NCBI GenBank assembly: GCA_034430115.1
Contig: DAOUFG010000175.1
Coordinates: forward strand, 32,954-96,953
Reading direction: 5' to 3'
DNA: 64,000 nt
Source of the DNA: CAIXPS01 sp034430115
GTDB lineage: Bacteria > Chloroflexota > Anaerolineae > J036 > Brachytrichaceae
The stretch's first letter is position 1; every line of letters starts with the position of its first letter. The notes beneath the pieces were generated by a model, which saw only the letters and a program-made list of their open reading frames with translations, ran no database searches and was not told the DNA's origin. This document shows positions 43,599 through 52,785 of this stretch, one piece after another. A program made the translations under genes and the position numbers.

Positions 43599-45564
43599 GC
43601 AACCACACCATACCGGCTGGGCAGTTCGCCCGGAATGGCTCGTGCTCGCGCTGATGCTGGCGTCCCTGCTGCTCCGCACAGTGGACCTGCAGCGACGGCC
43701 TTTGCACTTCGACGAAGGCATCAACGTCACGATGGGCCATCGCTCACCGGCCGAAGTCCTGGATCTCTCGCGCCAGACGTTCGACAACGACCCGCCCGGT
43801 CACCGCTTCACGCTTGGGGCCTGGATGGCGCTGGCGGGGCCTTCACCCTTTGCCATCCGCATTTTCTCTGTATTTTTCAGCCTGCTCGCCGTGGCGTTGA
43901 CATACCGCATCGCGCGTGAGATGAAGCTGGGGTTCTGGCCCGCATTCATCGCGGCCGGGTTGATGGCCGTCTCGCCCTACGCAATCGACTACGCGCAACA
44001 GGCCAAAGGCTATGCCATGGGCATCGGCATGACGATGCTTTCGTGGTGGATGTGGCTGCGCCTGTGCGCCCCAAAGAGCGCCAGATCACGCCGCCTGGCG
44101 CATCTTGCCATCTACGCGCTTAGCACCGCGCTGGCACTCGGTACGCACTATTACACGCTCTTTGTGCTGCCCATGCAGTGGCTGTGGTACTTCGGCGTAT
44201 ACATCCTGGAGCAGAAGCGCTCCGATGGCCCCGGCCTCCTGGGCCTCTTGCGCGCGGCCCAGACGCGCCGCCGGATCGGCCAGGCCATCGCCGCCCAACT
44301 CATCGCCTGCATCCCAATCAGCATCTGGCTCGCGCTCATGGCGACGTCACTGCAGGTCAGCACGGTGCGTTCCTCTTCCACCATGCAACGCAGTTCCTTC
44401 CTGGCGCTCATCACGCGCATCCTGGGAGAAATGAGCGTCGGGCAATTTGCAGATTCAACGCTGGCGCTGCTTGGGATGCTGGTGTTGATCGCAGGCATGT
44501 TCATCGGCGCGCTACGGCTGCAACGCTGGAAGGCCGACCCGCGCCGGCAGGCCTTGTGGTTTGGGCTGGCGTTCGGCGTGCCACTGGCCGGAGCGCTGGT
44601 CATGCAGTTTCGGGTGAGCTTTTTCTTCCCCCGCTTTCTGCTGTATGCTCTGCCCAACCTGTGCGTGCTGATCGCCGGATGCACATTGCCCATCCGTTCA
44701 AGACGAGCAGCCGCCGGCCACATTCCGGCGTTCGCGCTGGCCGCCTTACTGGTCGTGGGGTTATTTCAGTTCTACCAGGCACCCATCGACGACGCCGACG
44801 ATTACCGGCCCATCATCAGCCAGGTCCGCCCGCTCATCAAACCGGGGGATGCCGCATTGGGCACCTACATTTGGATGGAGGGGATGTTCACCAGTTATGC
44901 GCCAGAGACGGCCGGCACATTGCGCTGGTATGACGAGTGCTACTCCCCCGCCACGGTGGACGCGCTTCTAACGCCAATCGCCAAGTCCTCGGCGCGCATC
45001 TGGTCCGTGAACTTCCGGCGCGACCCCGACGCGCCCACCACGCTTTCCGTCACATGGTTGAAGCAGCACGCCGCCTATGCAGAGCGTTACGCATGGGGCG
45101 TCACCAACGTGCTCTTGTTTGATACACGGCTTGCGAATGCCGCTCCAGCCGGCGCGCAACACAGCGCAACTTTCGACCATCACATTCAACTGGATTACGC
45201 ACCCATCTCACAAACGGCCCAACCCGGTGACACGGTGGTGGTGCTCTTGCAGTGGTCGGCCCTTAGCCCGATCGACGACGAGCCAACCATCTACCTGCAC
45301 CTGCTCTCTCCAAGCGGCCAACTTGTGTCACAGAACGACGGCGATGCAGTCAATGGGCTTGCGCCGGCTTTTACGTGGGTGGCCGGGCGACCCATCCGCG
45401 ATCAGCGTGCGATCTTGATCCCGGCGGCGCTCCCGCCCGGTGATTACGCCCTGACGGCAGGCGTTTATGACAGAGCACGCAACACACGCCTGCTGACTTC
45501 CGATAACAACGATGGCGTCGTGGTCGGCAGCTTGCAGGTCACCTGCGCCACACACTGCCCATAA
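43591..45564 (+). CDS. GT39/PMT-like membrane glycosyltransferase
   Basis: 657 residues with about 10-11 helices in the first two thirds and a soluble C-terminal domain. The GT-C acidic motif is HFDEG in the first loop (about residue 36), with NDPPGHRFTLGAWM and YAQQAKGYAMGI as typical following elements. It would use a polyprenyl-phosphate sugar to modify a protein or lipid outside the membrane. The C-terminal part (about 515-640) looks like a beta-sandwich. Last gene of the glycosylation trio, overlapping the GT2 gene. Confidence 0.85.
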   Translation: MTEQPHHTGWAVRPEWLVLALMLASLLLRTVDLQRRPLHFDEGINVTMGHRSPAEVLDLSRQTFDNDPPGHRFTLGAWMALAGPSPFAIRIFSVFFSLLAVALTYRIAREMKLGFWPAFIAAGLMAVSPYAIDYAQQAKGYAMGIGMTMLSWWMWLRLCAPKSARSRRLAHLAIYALSTALALGTHYYTLFVLPMQWLWYFGVYILEQKRSDGPGLLGLLRAAQTRRRIGQAIAAQLIACIPISIWLALMATSLQVSTVRSSSTMQRSSFLALITRILGEMSVGQFADSTLALLGMLVLIAGMFIGALRLQRWKADPRRQALWFGLAFGVPLAGALVMQFRVSFFFPRFLLYALPNLCVLIAGCTLPIRSRRAAAGHIPAFALAALLVVGLFQFYQAPIDDADDYRPIISQVRPLIKPGDAALGTYIWMEGMFTSYAPETAGTLRWYDECYSPATVDALLTPIAKSSARIWSVNFRRDPDAPTTLSVTWLKQHAAYAERYAWGVTNVLLFDTRLANAAPAGAQHSATFDHHIQLDYAPISQTAQPGDTVVVLLQWSALSPIDDEPTIYLHLLSPSGQLVSQNDGDAVNGLAPAFTWVAGRPIRDQRAILIPAALPPGDYALTAGVYDRARNTRLLTSDNNDGVVVGSLQVTCATHCP

Positions 45565-45624
45565 GGCGGGGCCGGTGCTGGCAGTGTATCATTTCGGTGG
45601 GCAAGACGATCCCAGTAATATCTC

Positions 45625-46326
45625 ATGGATAAAATTAGAGTGCTCATTGCTGATGACCAGGAAATCATTCGCCAGGGGCTGGCGGTGATCCTGGATAACC
45701 AGGATGACATCGTCACCGTGGGCCAGGCCCGTGACGGCGAAGAAGCCGTCTCGCTGGCACGCGAATTGCACCCCGACGTGGTGCTGATGGATATTAAGAT
45801 GCCGCACCTGAACGGCATCCAGGCGACGCGCATCATCACCGGCGAACTCCCCGCCAGCCAGGTCATCATCCTCACCACCTACGACACCGACGATTGGGTC
45901 TTTGAAGGCATTCGCGCAGGCGCACAGGCCTATCTGTTAAAAGATGCCGGGACGGATGAACTGGCCGACGCGATTCGGAGCGTCGCAGGCGGCGAATCGC
46001 AACTGGACCCCACCATCGCCCGCAAAGTGATGGCCGAGTTCCGCCGCATCAGCGCCCCCTCCGCCGGCAATGCAACGCCGCCCGCGACAGCCCGCGTTCA
46101 ACCTGAACGCGATGAAGAGATGGTGATGGAAGCACTCTCGGAGCGCGAAACGGACGTCCTGGCCCTGATTGCGCAAGGGCTGGCCAATAAAGACATTGCC
46201 GCTAAGCTCTACCTGAGCGAAGGCACTGTAAAGAATTATGTCAGCAGCATCATGGCCAAATTGCACGCCAATGACCGCACCCAGGTGGTCATCAAAGCCG
46301 TCCAACACGGCATCGTAAAGCTATAG
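45625..46326 (+). CDS. NarL/LuxR-family response regulator
   Basis: A 233-residue regulator: receiver domain (phospho-acceptor Asp56 in VVLMDIKMP, conserved Thr and Lys in ILTTYD and LLKDAG), a 35-residue linker and a LuxR-type helix-turn-helix (LSERETDVLALIAQGLANKD, then LYLSEGTVKNYVSSIMAKL). It pairs in type with the HisKA_3 kinase at 40090; no other kinase is close. The gene has its own 60-bp upstream space. Confidence 0.92.
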   Translation: MDKIRVLIADDQEIIRQGLAVILDNQDDIVTVGQARDGEEAVSLARELHPDVVLMDIKMPHLNGIQATRIITGELPASQVIILTTYDTDDWVFEGIRAGAQAYLLKDAGTDELADAIRSVAGGESQLDPTIARKVMAEFRRISAPSAGNATPPATARVQPERDEEMVMEALSERETDVLALIAQGLANKDIAAKLYLSEGTVKNYVSSIMAKLHANDRTQVVIKAVQHGIVKL

Positions 46327-46422
46327 TTTTACGCGCTTTTTACAACCGGCACACATCGGCATTACATCTGCGCCGCATCATCACGTGTGTTCAAGAGATT
46401 CGTTGAATAAGGAGCATACGAG

Positions 46423-47016
46423 ATGATATTTACGAATTTTGCCAAGAAATTGTTGATCGGCGGCGCCATCGCGGTGGGTGTGATCGGCGCATACGCATTC
46501 GCTTCCGCCAACGTCGCCCTCGCTGCGGCCCCCGCGCAGACAGCCGTTCCACCGCAAACCAGCCCGGCTGAAGTGAAGGGACAACTGACCCCGGCACGGC
46601 TGAAGGTGCTCTACGTCCGCGAGCAAAACCTGCAAGCAGCCCAGCAAAAGCGGCTCGCCAACACCAGCAACGTCATTTCCAAGACGCAAACCTACATCGA
46701 CGAACAAAATGGCCTGGGCAAGGATACGACCGCCTTGGTGACGGCGCTGAACGCCTACACGACGTCTGTGACGACTGCTCAAGCGGCACACACGACCGCG
46801 CAAGGCATCCTGGATACACATGCCGGGTTCGATGGCTCCGGCAACGTGACGGACGCGGCGCAGGCGCGCACCACGGTGCTCACCGCCGGCCAGGCTCAAC
46901 GCGAATTCCATCTGACGCTGAACCAGGCCGGGGTTGACCTGCGCACAGAGATGCGGCTGTGGCGGATTCAGAACCGCCAGGTGGCCGTCAGTGAAGCGGA
47001 GACCGCGATCGACTAG
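46423..47016 (+). CDS. Uncharacterised secreted coiled-coil protein
   Basis: 197 residues with a signal peptide (KKLLIGGAIAVGVIGAYAFA, cut near ALA-AAP) and a mature part that is Ala/Thr/Gln-rich and almost all helical, with heptads (about 55-190). I do not recognise a family. It resembles in composition small periplasmic helical proteins such as Spy-like or OmpH-like chaperones, but no motif confirms that. The location after a response regulator suggests it may be a target gene. The ribosome site AAGGAGCATACGAG is clear. Confidence 0.65.
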   Translation: MIFTNFAKKLLIGGAIAVGVIGAYAFASANVALAAAPAQTAVPPQTSPAEVKGQLTPARLKVLYVREQNLQAAQQKRLANTSNVISKTQTYIDEQNGLGKDTTALVTALNAYTTSVTTAQAAHTTAQGILDTHAGFDGSGNVTDAAQARTTVLTAGQAQREFHLTLNQAGVDLRTEMRLWRIQNRQVAVSEAETAID

Positions 47017-47027
47017 CGCAGAGATTT

Positions 47028-47077
47028 GAGATGAGGGAGTAGAGACTATGAGCATCTCTACTCCCTCATCTCTTTTT
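47028..47077 (+). terminator. Intrinsic terminator built from AGATT-type repeat
   Basis: A perfect 18-bp stem, GAGATGAGGGAGTAGAGA (47028-47045) with TCTCTACTCCCTCATCTC (47055-47072), followed by five T. The arm sequence is of the same family as the dispersed AGATT repeats, here serving as the terminator of the secreted-protein gene. Confidence 0.85.
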
Positions 47078-47237
47078 AAAGGGACAGGAAAACATCGGGG
47101 GTCTGGCAGCCCGCCGATGTTCATGCTTCGTCTTGCCTTACTTTCAATTGCAATAGCCGAGGCTGCACTGAGGCAACCCGGGACTTCGTCTCCATTCGGT
47201 TGGGGAGTATTGTCCAACTATAATGACGCGCAAAGCC

Positions 47238-47648
47238 ATGCCAACACTCACAACGCGTTACACAGAAGACAAACTCTTCGAAACCCAAATCGGCAAGCAC
47301 ACGCTCGTCTTTGACAACCCCACCGCCGTCGGCGGCCAGGACAAGGGGCCAACGCCCGTGTCAGCGTTCGTCGCCGCGCTGGCTTCGTGCATCACCGGCA
47401 TGACGGCCTACTATTGCCAGCAATCCGGCATCGATGCCGGCGGCCTGTCGGTGGATGTGTCGTTCGAGCGGGCGGACAAACCCTACCACCTGGTGAATTT
47501 GCGGGTGAAGATCAATCTGCCGCACGCCGACTGCAAAGGTCGCGAGCAGGCCATCTTGAATGCGGCGCAGCACTGCCCGGTGCATCAAACCATCGTCGGG
47601 CTGGGCGCTGCGCCCGCGACCTTTGAGCTTTGCACAAGCAACGCTTAA
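47238..47648 (+). CDS. OsmC/Ohr-family protein
   Basis: A 136-residue peroxiredoxin-like protein. The two redox cysteines of OsmC/YhfA-like proteins are present: Cys in ALASCITGMTAYY and Cys in NAAQHCPVHQTI. YhfA-type members (with CPVH) are common and of uncertain substrate; others reduce organic hydroperoxides. The ATG at 47238 is chosen because TATAAT at 47219-47224 looks like the -10 and the family starts there; the ATG at 47223 overlaps that box. Confidence 0.82.
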   Translation: MPTLTTRYTEDKLFETQIGKHTLVFDNPTAVGGQDKGPTPVSAFVAALASCITGMTAYYCQQSGIDAGGLSVDVSFERADKPYHLVNLRVKINLPHADCKGREQAILNAAQHCPVHQTIVGLGAAPATFELCTSNA

Positions 47649-48259
47649 GAAAGTGTTTTGAAAGGGGAAGCGCGTTGGGCATTCCCCGCACGTAACGCAT
47701 CGATAACGGCGTTGCGCCAACCTCATCCTGGATGTGCACATCACCCGATGCGGCATCATTCCGAGAGATAGATCGTTGGGACAACAGAGGTGCCCCATGA
47801 CCCGCAGCCCCGTCATTCCGAAGCGCGCGCCAACACATGAAATCGTGCAAGGGGTTCATCGCGCGCGAGGAATCTGAGCGTTGCCCCAAGCAGGCACCTT
47901 GCACAACCGAGATTCCTCCTCGCTGCGCTCGTCGGAATGACAGCTCAAGCCATGTCTCTCTGTGAAATGAATCACATGTCATGAGCAGCGCAACGAGGAA
48001 TCCTGGCCGTGCTCCGCGAGCGACAGCGCTACGGAAGCGTGGTTCTATCCAACACGCGCGCCGATGACCGCTCAGATTCCTCATGCGCCATTGCAGCCTG
48101 GCTCGATTTTCGTCACGCGGCGCACTCGGAATGACAGCGCCATTGGATCAGTGCAGACAACCTTTTGAAACAGGCTCCAAGGAAAACAACCACAAAGACT
48201 CGAAGGACACGAAGGTCTTTTGTTCAACCTTCGTGTTCTTCGTTGCTTTGTGTGAATGA
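47649..48259. repeat. Repeat-filled intergenic region (GAGGAATCT type and CGAAGGACACGAAG type)
   Basis: 611 bp without a credible gene. It holds several copies of a GATTCCTC...TCGGAATGACA unit in both orientations: CGTCATTCCGAAGCGCG at 47812, GAGGAATCTGAGCG at 47868, GATTCCTCCTCGCTGCGCTC at 47911, GAGGAATCCTGG at 47995, and ACTCGGAATGACAGCG at 48126. At 48183-48255 an inverted element CACAAAGACTCGAAGGACAC / CGTGTTCTTCGTTGCTTTGTG follows. These are widespread environmental-genome repeats of unknown role. Confidence 0.7.
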
Positions 48260-49198
48260 TTAACTCAGTTGCCGCGCCGCGCGTGAAGCAGCAAAGAGCA
48301 ACCGATAGGCGGTATCGGGGGGCACCGTGCAGCCGGAGCCGATGATCAACTTGCGCGGCCCCGCTTCACGCACAGCCTCTTGGATACCGGCCGCCAATTC
48401 CGTCACCGACTGTTTGGAGATCGCCACTTCGTCAATTCCGCCGATCAACGCGGCGCTGGTCAACCTGCGCGCCTCGGCCAGCGAGGGATGCGTGTGATGG
48501 TGCGACCAGCTATAGGCTTCCACCGGGTAACCCAACGTGCGCTCAAACAACAGGTCAAACCCGTGGACGTGCGCAACCCGCACCAACCCTTGCGCGGCCT
48601 GCAAAATGCGCAGGTCATAGGGCTTCACGAATTCGTCAAATTGAGCATCCGTCAATCCGCCCGACTCGGGGCGGACGGCACCGTTGATGGAATAGAACAG
48701 GCCCGTGACGCCGTTCTTCTTGAGCGCCTGCACGTAGTCGATCAAGGTCTGGGTCATGGCCTCCAACGCCGCGTGACCGGCCTGCGGATTCGCAAAAACC
48801 ACCTGAGCGGCGTTTGCGCCCGCCGCACGCACCAACGTTTGCAGGGGGTTGAAGAGCGTTTCCAGGATTGGCACGTCGGGCCCTAGCTCACTGCGAATAT
48901 GGCGCAAGCAAGAGAGTTGCTTGGCGAATGCCCGCTCGGTCATCGGCAATGGCCGGAAGGCGGTCAACTCGGCGGGGCTACTGATCGTCTCACCATTGGG
49001 TAGCGGGTAGCGATAGTCGTTCATCGCCTTCATATAGTCCCAGTCGTATGTGGTGAAATAGCGGATATGCGCCCGCGCAGTCTCTTCTGCCGACAGATGT
49101 TCACTGGCAAAATGAAGCCACACGCTCGCCGGCAGGTGATCCACCGGCTCTCCCTGAATCGCAGCCATAAAACGCTGCATTTTCGTCATGCTAGCCAT
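48260..49198 (-). CDS. Uroporphyrinogen decarboxylase (URO-D)-like protein, copy A
   Basis: A 312-residue TIM-barrel protein of the URO-D/MtaA/CmuA group. The N terminus MTKMQRFMAAIQGEPVDHLP and the end GRKLIIGSGCTVPP-type motif (here RKLIIGSGCTVPPDTAYRLL) are characteristic; the heme-pathway arginine motif is absent, so this is not HemE. Relatives are corrinoid-dependent methyltransferases or unknown enzymes, and HVHGFDLLFERTLGYPV carries the barrel's conserved His. No corrinoid protein gene is near. The ribosome site AAGGAGAACT is good. It is divergent from the CBS gene. Confidence 0.82.
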   Translation of the reverse strand: MASMTKMQRFMAAIQGEPVDHLPASVWLHFASEHLSAEETARAHIRYFTTYDWDYMKAMNDYRYPLPNGETISSPAELTAFRPLPMTERAFAKQLSCLRHIRSELGPDVPILETLFNPLQTLVRAAGANAAQVVFANPQAGHAALEAMTQTLIDYVQALKKNGVTGLFYSINGAVRPESGGLTDAQFDEFVKPYDLRILQAAQGLVRVAHVHGFDLLFERTLGYPVEAYSWSHHHTHPSLAEARRLTSAALIGGIDEVAISKQSVTELAAGIQEAVREAGPRKLIIGSGCTVPPDTAYRLLFAASRAARQLS

Positions 49199-49322
49199 AG
49201 TTCTCCTTCCATATATCTATTATCGGCGCTCACAAAAGGGACTCATGCGAATCGAATTTGCATGCCGGGGGAACAGAGCGCGCCTGCGCGCAATGGATCA
49301 GCCTTTGTGTGATCTCGCCCTG

Positions 49323-49350
49323 TTGACACGTTGCCCAGGCAGACTAAGAT
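49323..49350 (+). promoter_or_regulatory. Sigma70-like promoter of the CBS-protein gene
   Basis: TTGACA (49323-49328), 16-nt spacer, TAAGAT (49345-49350); start near 49357, about 58 nt before the ATG. Confidence 0.7.
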
Positions 49351-49414
49351 TCAGTGTACGGACAATTCGCCTTTCGCTGTTCATTCAGAGTTCATTCCGA
49401 TAAGGAGATACAGC

Positions 49415-49840
49415 ATGAAAAAGAACCTGGTACGCGATTGGATGTCGTCACATCTTCTTACGATCGGTCTAAAGACCTCGTTGCACGAAGCGCATGCCCT
49501 GATGAAAGATAATCACGTGCGCCGCCTGCCTGTGGTGGAGGATGGCAAACTGGCCGGCATCGTCACACTTGCCGACGTTTTGCAAGCCGAGCCATCCAGC
49601 GCCACGACATTGAGCATCTTCGAGCTAAACTATCTGCTGGCCAAGGTGACCATCGACCAGATCATGACCCGCGACGTGATCACCGTGCCGGCGACGGCCA
49701 CCATTCGCGACGCCGCCAAACTCATGCTGGAACACGACGTCAGCGGCCTGCCCGTGATGGACGGCAATGCCCTGGTCGGCATGATCACCGAATCCGATAT
49801 CTTCCGCGTTTTAATCGAGGCCCCCGAAGACGTGGCCTGA
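49415..49840 (+). CDS. Tandem CBS-domain protein
   Basis: 141 residues: two CBS motifs (VRDWMSSHLLTIGLKTSLHE through LAGIVTLADVL, and IDQIMTRDVITVPATATIRD through LVGMITESDIF) forming one Bateman module, with no other domain. Such proteins bind adenine nucleotides and regulate partners. The ribosome site AAGGAGATACAGC precedes the ATG. It has a strong promoter and is followed 15 bp later by the hydrolase gene, so the two are probably co-transcribed. Confidence 0.9.
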   Translation: MKKNLVRDWMSSHLLTIGLKTSLHEAHALMKDNHVRRLPVVEDGKLAGIVTLADVLQAEPSSATTLSIFELNYLLAKVTIDQIMTRDVITVPATATIRDAAKLMLEHDVSGLPVMDGNALVGMITESDIFRVLIEAPEDVA

Positions 49841-49855
49841 GCCACTCACATTCTC

Positions 49856-52054
49856 ATGACAAATCAACCCGCTCAACGCCAGGCAAGCCTGGAACAACTG
49901 AAACGCATCCTGCCGGCCAGCCCCGCCTGGGACGCCTGGCTTGCTCAAACGGGCGAACTGCCGCCCGACTTCGACCAGCTTCCTTCGCGCGCGTTACTGC
50001 CAAGCCTGCCGGCCAACGACGACGGCACACCCATCAGCACGCCACAAGCGTGGGAAGCACGGCGCGCGACGCTCAAGCAACGACTGGAACAATGGATCGT
50101 CGGGAAGTGCCCGCCCGCCCCAGGATCATTGCAAGCCGAGGTCGTCGGCGAGCAGCCCACACCGGGCGGCCTGCGCCGCGACGTCGTGTTGCACTTTGGG
50201 CCACAGAATCGCGCCTCGCTGCGGCTGACCCTTTTCGTCCCGCCCGGCCCAGGGCCATTCCCTGTCTTCCTGACCCAGGGTTCGCACTACGCCTGGGCGT
50301 TGATCGCGCTGCGGCGTGGCTACATGGCGTGCGTGTACGCCGGTGCGGATAACTTCGACGACACGGATACGTTTGTGGCGGCCTATCCGGGCTACGACTG
50401 GTCGCGCCTGATGCGGCGTGCCTGGGCGGGCAGCCGCTGCATCGACTATCTCGCCACCCTGCCACAAACCAACATGCAACAGATCGCCATCACCGGGCAC
50501 TCTCGCAACGGCAAGCAATCGTTGATGGCGGCCGCCTTCGACGAACGCATCAGCCTGGTTATCTCTTCCAGCTCCGGGGCGGGCGGGGTGCTCTCGGCGC
50601 GTTACTTCTCCGAGCAACACTTCGGCGAAGGCATCGAACTGATCACGCGCGTGTTCCCCGAGTGGTTCCACCCGCGCATGCGCTTCTTCAGCGGGCGCGA
50701 AGATAAGCTGCCGGTGGACTTCCCGGACCTGGTGGCGCTTTCCGCGCCGCGCCCATGCCTCTTGAGCAGCGCACTCAACGACCCGGTGGAGAATGCCTGG
50801 GCCATGCAACAGACCTACCAGGCGGTGCAACCGGTCTACGCGCTGTATGGTGCCGAACAAAACCTGCGCATTCTGTGGCGACCCGGCAATCACGAGACGT
50901 GGACCACCATCATCGAGCGTTACCTCGATTGGTGCGACACGCACTTTGGCCGCGCTCAACATGCCTTTGGAGAGCGCCTGATCTACCCCTTCGACTGGGA
51001 GCGCTGGCAGGCCGTCAGCAGCAGCACGGTGAACCCGGAGCGCTTCCCCGCTCGGGCGTTGGACGCCGATACAAGCGCCGCGACGGAGGCGGATTGGCAA
51101 ACCCGGCAGAAGAAACTGCGCGAGCAGGTGCGCTGGATGCTGGGCGAAGCGCCGGCCGGGGTGCCTGCCCTGCTGAGCAACTACGGCGAAGAGCCGCCGC
51201 ACATCGCCGCGTTGATGTACCGCGCCAACGCTGGGACGGGCATTGAAAAGCAACAGGTGGTGTTTGGCGAATATCTGTGCGGCGACGTTTATTTGCCGGC
51301 TGGCGCGCGCGAAGCGGGCCGCAAGTTGCCGGCGGTGCTGTGGCTGCACCCGGCCAACCCCGCCGACGGCTACATGGCGATCTACCGGCGCGGCGATCAA
51401 CCGTTCGAGGCGCTGGTGCACGCGGGCTATGCCGTGTTCTGCTTCGACCAGATCGGCTTTGGCCGGCGGGTCGAAGAGGTGGAGGGCTTCTATCGGCGCC
51501 ACCCCGATTGGTCGCTCCTGGGCAAGCTGGTGCGCGACGCGCAGGCCGCGCTGGATGCGCTTCAGCAGTTGCCCTACGTGGACGCACAAAAGGTCTTTGG
51601 CCTGGGCTATGGGCTGGGCAGCATGGTGGGCCTGTACGTGGGTGCGCTGGACGAACGGCTGAAAGGGTTCGCCTCGGTCTGTGGGCCGGCGGCGTTCCGG
51701 CTGGATACCGACGAGGCGCGCACCGGCGGCATTCGGCGCTGGTCACATCTGACAATGCTCCTGCCCCGCCTGGGGGCCTTCATCGGCCATGAGGAGCGCA
51801 TCCCCTACGACCTGAGCGACCTGCTGGCTTCCTTCGCTCCGCACCCGCTGCTGGTGGTCAGCCCACAACTGAACTACGAGGCCCCGCCCGACCTGGTGAG
51901 CCCGGCTGTGGAAGCGGCGCGCCACGTATATACGTTGTTCAATGCGCCCGATCGGTTGGAGCAAACCAGCCCCGAGGATTACAACCGTTTCGGCCCGGAG
52001 ATGCAACAACTCGTGCGAGCTTGGTTCAAGCTTCTGTACTCTGCGCAGGCATAA
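49856..52054 (+). CDS. Double alpha/beta-hydrolase protein (CE15-like plus DLH-like domains)
   Basis: 732 residues with two alpha/beta-hydrolase domains in one chain. The N-terminal domain (about 80-370) has the nucleophile elbow GHSRNGKQSLMAAAFDERIS, close to the GCSRxGKG of CE15 glucuronoyl esterases, and VALSAPRPCLLSSALND as acid region. The C-terminal domain (about 430-725) has GLGYGLGSMVGLYVG at the elbow position, where the nucleophile is Tyr or Gly rather than Ser, so this half may be inactive. No signal peptide. It probably acts on esterified sugars. The last residues (LLYSAQA) and the stop are read from the first REP-type repeat unit. Confidence 0.78.
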   Translation: MTNQPAQRQASLEQLKRILPASPAWDAWLAQTGELPPDFDQLPSRALLPSLPANDDGTPISTPQAWEARRATLKQRLEQWIVGKCPPAPGSLQAEVVGEQPTPGGLRRDVVLHFGPQNRASLRLTLFVPPGPGPFPVFLTQGSHYAWALIALRRGYMACVYAGADNFDDTDTFVAAYPGYDWSRLMRRAWAGSRCIDYLATLPQTNMQQIAITGHSRNGKQSLMAAAFDERISLVISSSSGAGGVLSARYFSEQHFGEGIELITRVFPEWFHPRMRFFSGREDKLPVDFPDLVALSAPRPCLLSSALNDPVENAWAMQQTYQAVQPVYALYGAEQNLRILWRPGNHETWTTIIERYLDWCDTHFGRAQHAFGERLIYPFDWERWQAVSSSTVNPERFPARALDADTSAATEADWQTRQKKLREQVRWMLGEAPAGVPALLSNYGEEPPHIAALMYRANAGTGIEKQQVVFGEYLCGDVYLPAGAREAGRKLPAVLWLHPANPADGYMAIYRRGDQPFEALVHAGYAVFCFDQIGFGRRVEEVEGFYRRHPDWSLLGKLVRDAQAALDALQQLPYVDAQKVFGLGYGLGSMVGLYVGALDERLKGFASVCGPAAFRLDTDEARTGGIRRWSHLTMLLPRLGAFIGHEERIPYDLSDLLASFAPHPLLVVSPQLNYEAPPDLVSPAVEAARHVYTLFNAPDRLEQTSPEDYNRFGPEMQQLVRAWFKLLYSAQA

Positions 52055-52257
52055 AGCCTGCGCCTACCACGGAGCAAGACCATGTGTTCAAGATTACGCG
52101 AGATGACGCACAAATGGTAGGCGCGGGTTTCATACCCGCGCTTCTGCACTCTGCGCAGGCGTGAAGCCTGCGCCTACCACGTGGCGAGGCCACATGTTCA
52201 AGATTACGCGAGATGACGCATAAACGGTAGGCGCGGGTTTCATACCCGCGCTTCTGC
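52031..52257. repeat. REP-type repeat units upstream of the RAYT gene
   Basis: Two direct copies of a 110-bp unit (52031-52140 and 52141-52250), nearly identical, plus the first few bases of a third. Each unit includes two palindromes: GCGCAGGCGTGAAGCCTGCGC, and GGTAGGCGCGGGTTTCATACCCGC. The start of the transposase gene follows at once. Confidence 0.85.
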
Positions 52258-52770
52258 ATGAACCATAGTACCGGGGAATACATGAACGATATACGCGAAA
52301 AACATCACCGGTTAGATGCCGATTTGTATCACGGAAATGTTGTCGTTGCATTTACCTGCTGTGAACAGAATCGCCGGCCCATGTTTACTAACGACGCACT
52401 CACCCGCCTATTCATGACGTTACTCGAACAACAAACGGCTCACTACGGCTGCGATATCCTGGTCTATATGTTTATGCCGGACCATGTACACGCCCTGTTG
52501 GCAGGACGGGACGAAACATCCGACACATTGAATGCAATGCGGTCATTCAAACAACACACGGGCTACTGGCTGAGTAGGAACGATCCGCAACATAGATGGC
52601 AAAAGGATTATTACGATCACATTCTGCGCACCTGGGAACGCGGCGAAGAGGAAATACGAAAGCACGTCCGTTATATCCTGTGCAACCCGGTGCGCAAAGG
52701 TCTTGTTGAAAAGTGGCAAGATTATCCATATAAAGGATCAACAACCTATCGGTTGGACGAGTGGGAATAG
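52258..52770 (+). CDS. REP-associated tyrosine transposase (RAYT, IS200/Y1 superfamily)
   Basis: 170 residues of the Y1 transposase fold. The HUH metal motif is MPDHVHALLAG, and the catalytic region has HVRYILCNPVRKGLVEKWQD with a conserved Tyr; WQKDYYDHILR is also typical. These enzymes nick single-stranded REP hairpins and are domesticated rather than self-mobile. The gene sits between direct and inverted copies of its likely substrate repeats. Start at 52258 or 52282 (both ATG). Composition is more AT-rich than its neighbours, which fits acquisition. Confidence 0.9.
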   Translation: MNHSTGEYMNDIREKHHRLDADLYHGNVVVAFTCCEQNRRPMFTNDALTRLFMTLLEQQTAHYGCDILVYMFMPDHVHALLAGRDETSDTLNAMRSFKQHTGYWLSRNDPQHRWQKDYYDHILRTWERGEEEIRKHVRYILCNPVRKGLVEKWQDYPYKGSTTYRLDEWE

Positions 52771-52785
52771 GCCGGTGAATTTTTG

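Noticed and set aside
47649..48259. A possible gene on the minus strand in the repeat region
   Set aside because: The open frames consist of repeat units (GAGGAATCT type) read in a chance frame; no start signal or conserved features.
50126..51589. Long open frame (487 codons) on the minus strand
   Set aside because: It lies fully inside the double hydrolase gene on the other strand and is due to high GC content; the composition is Arg/His/Ala-rich and matches no family.
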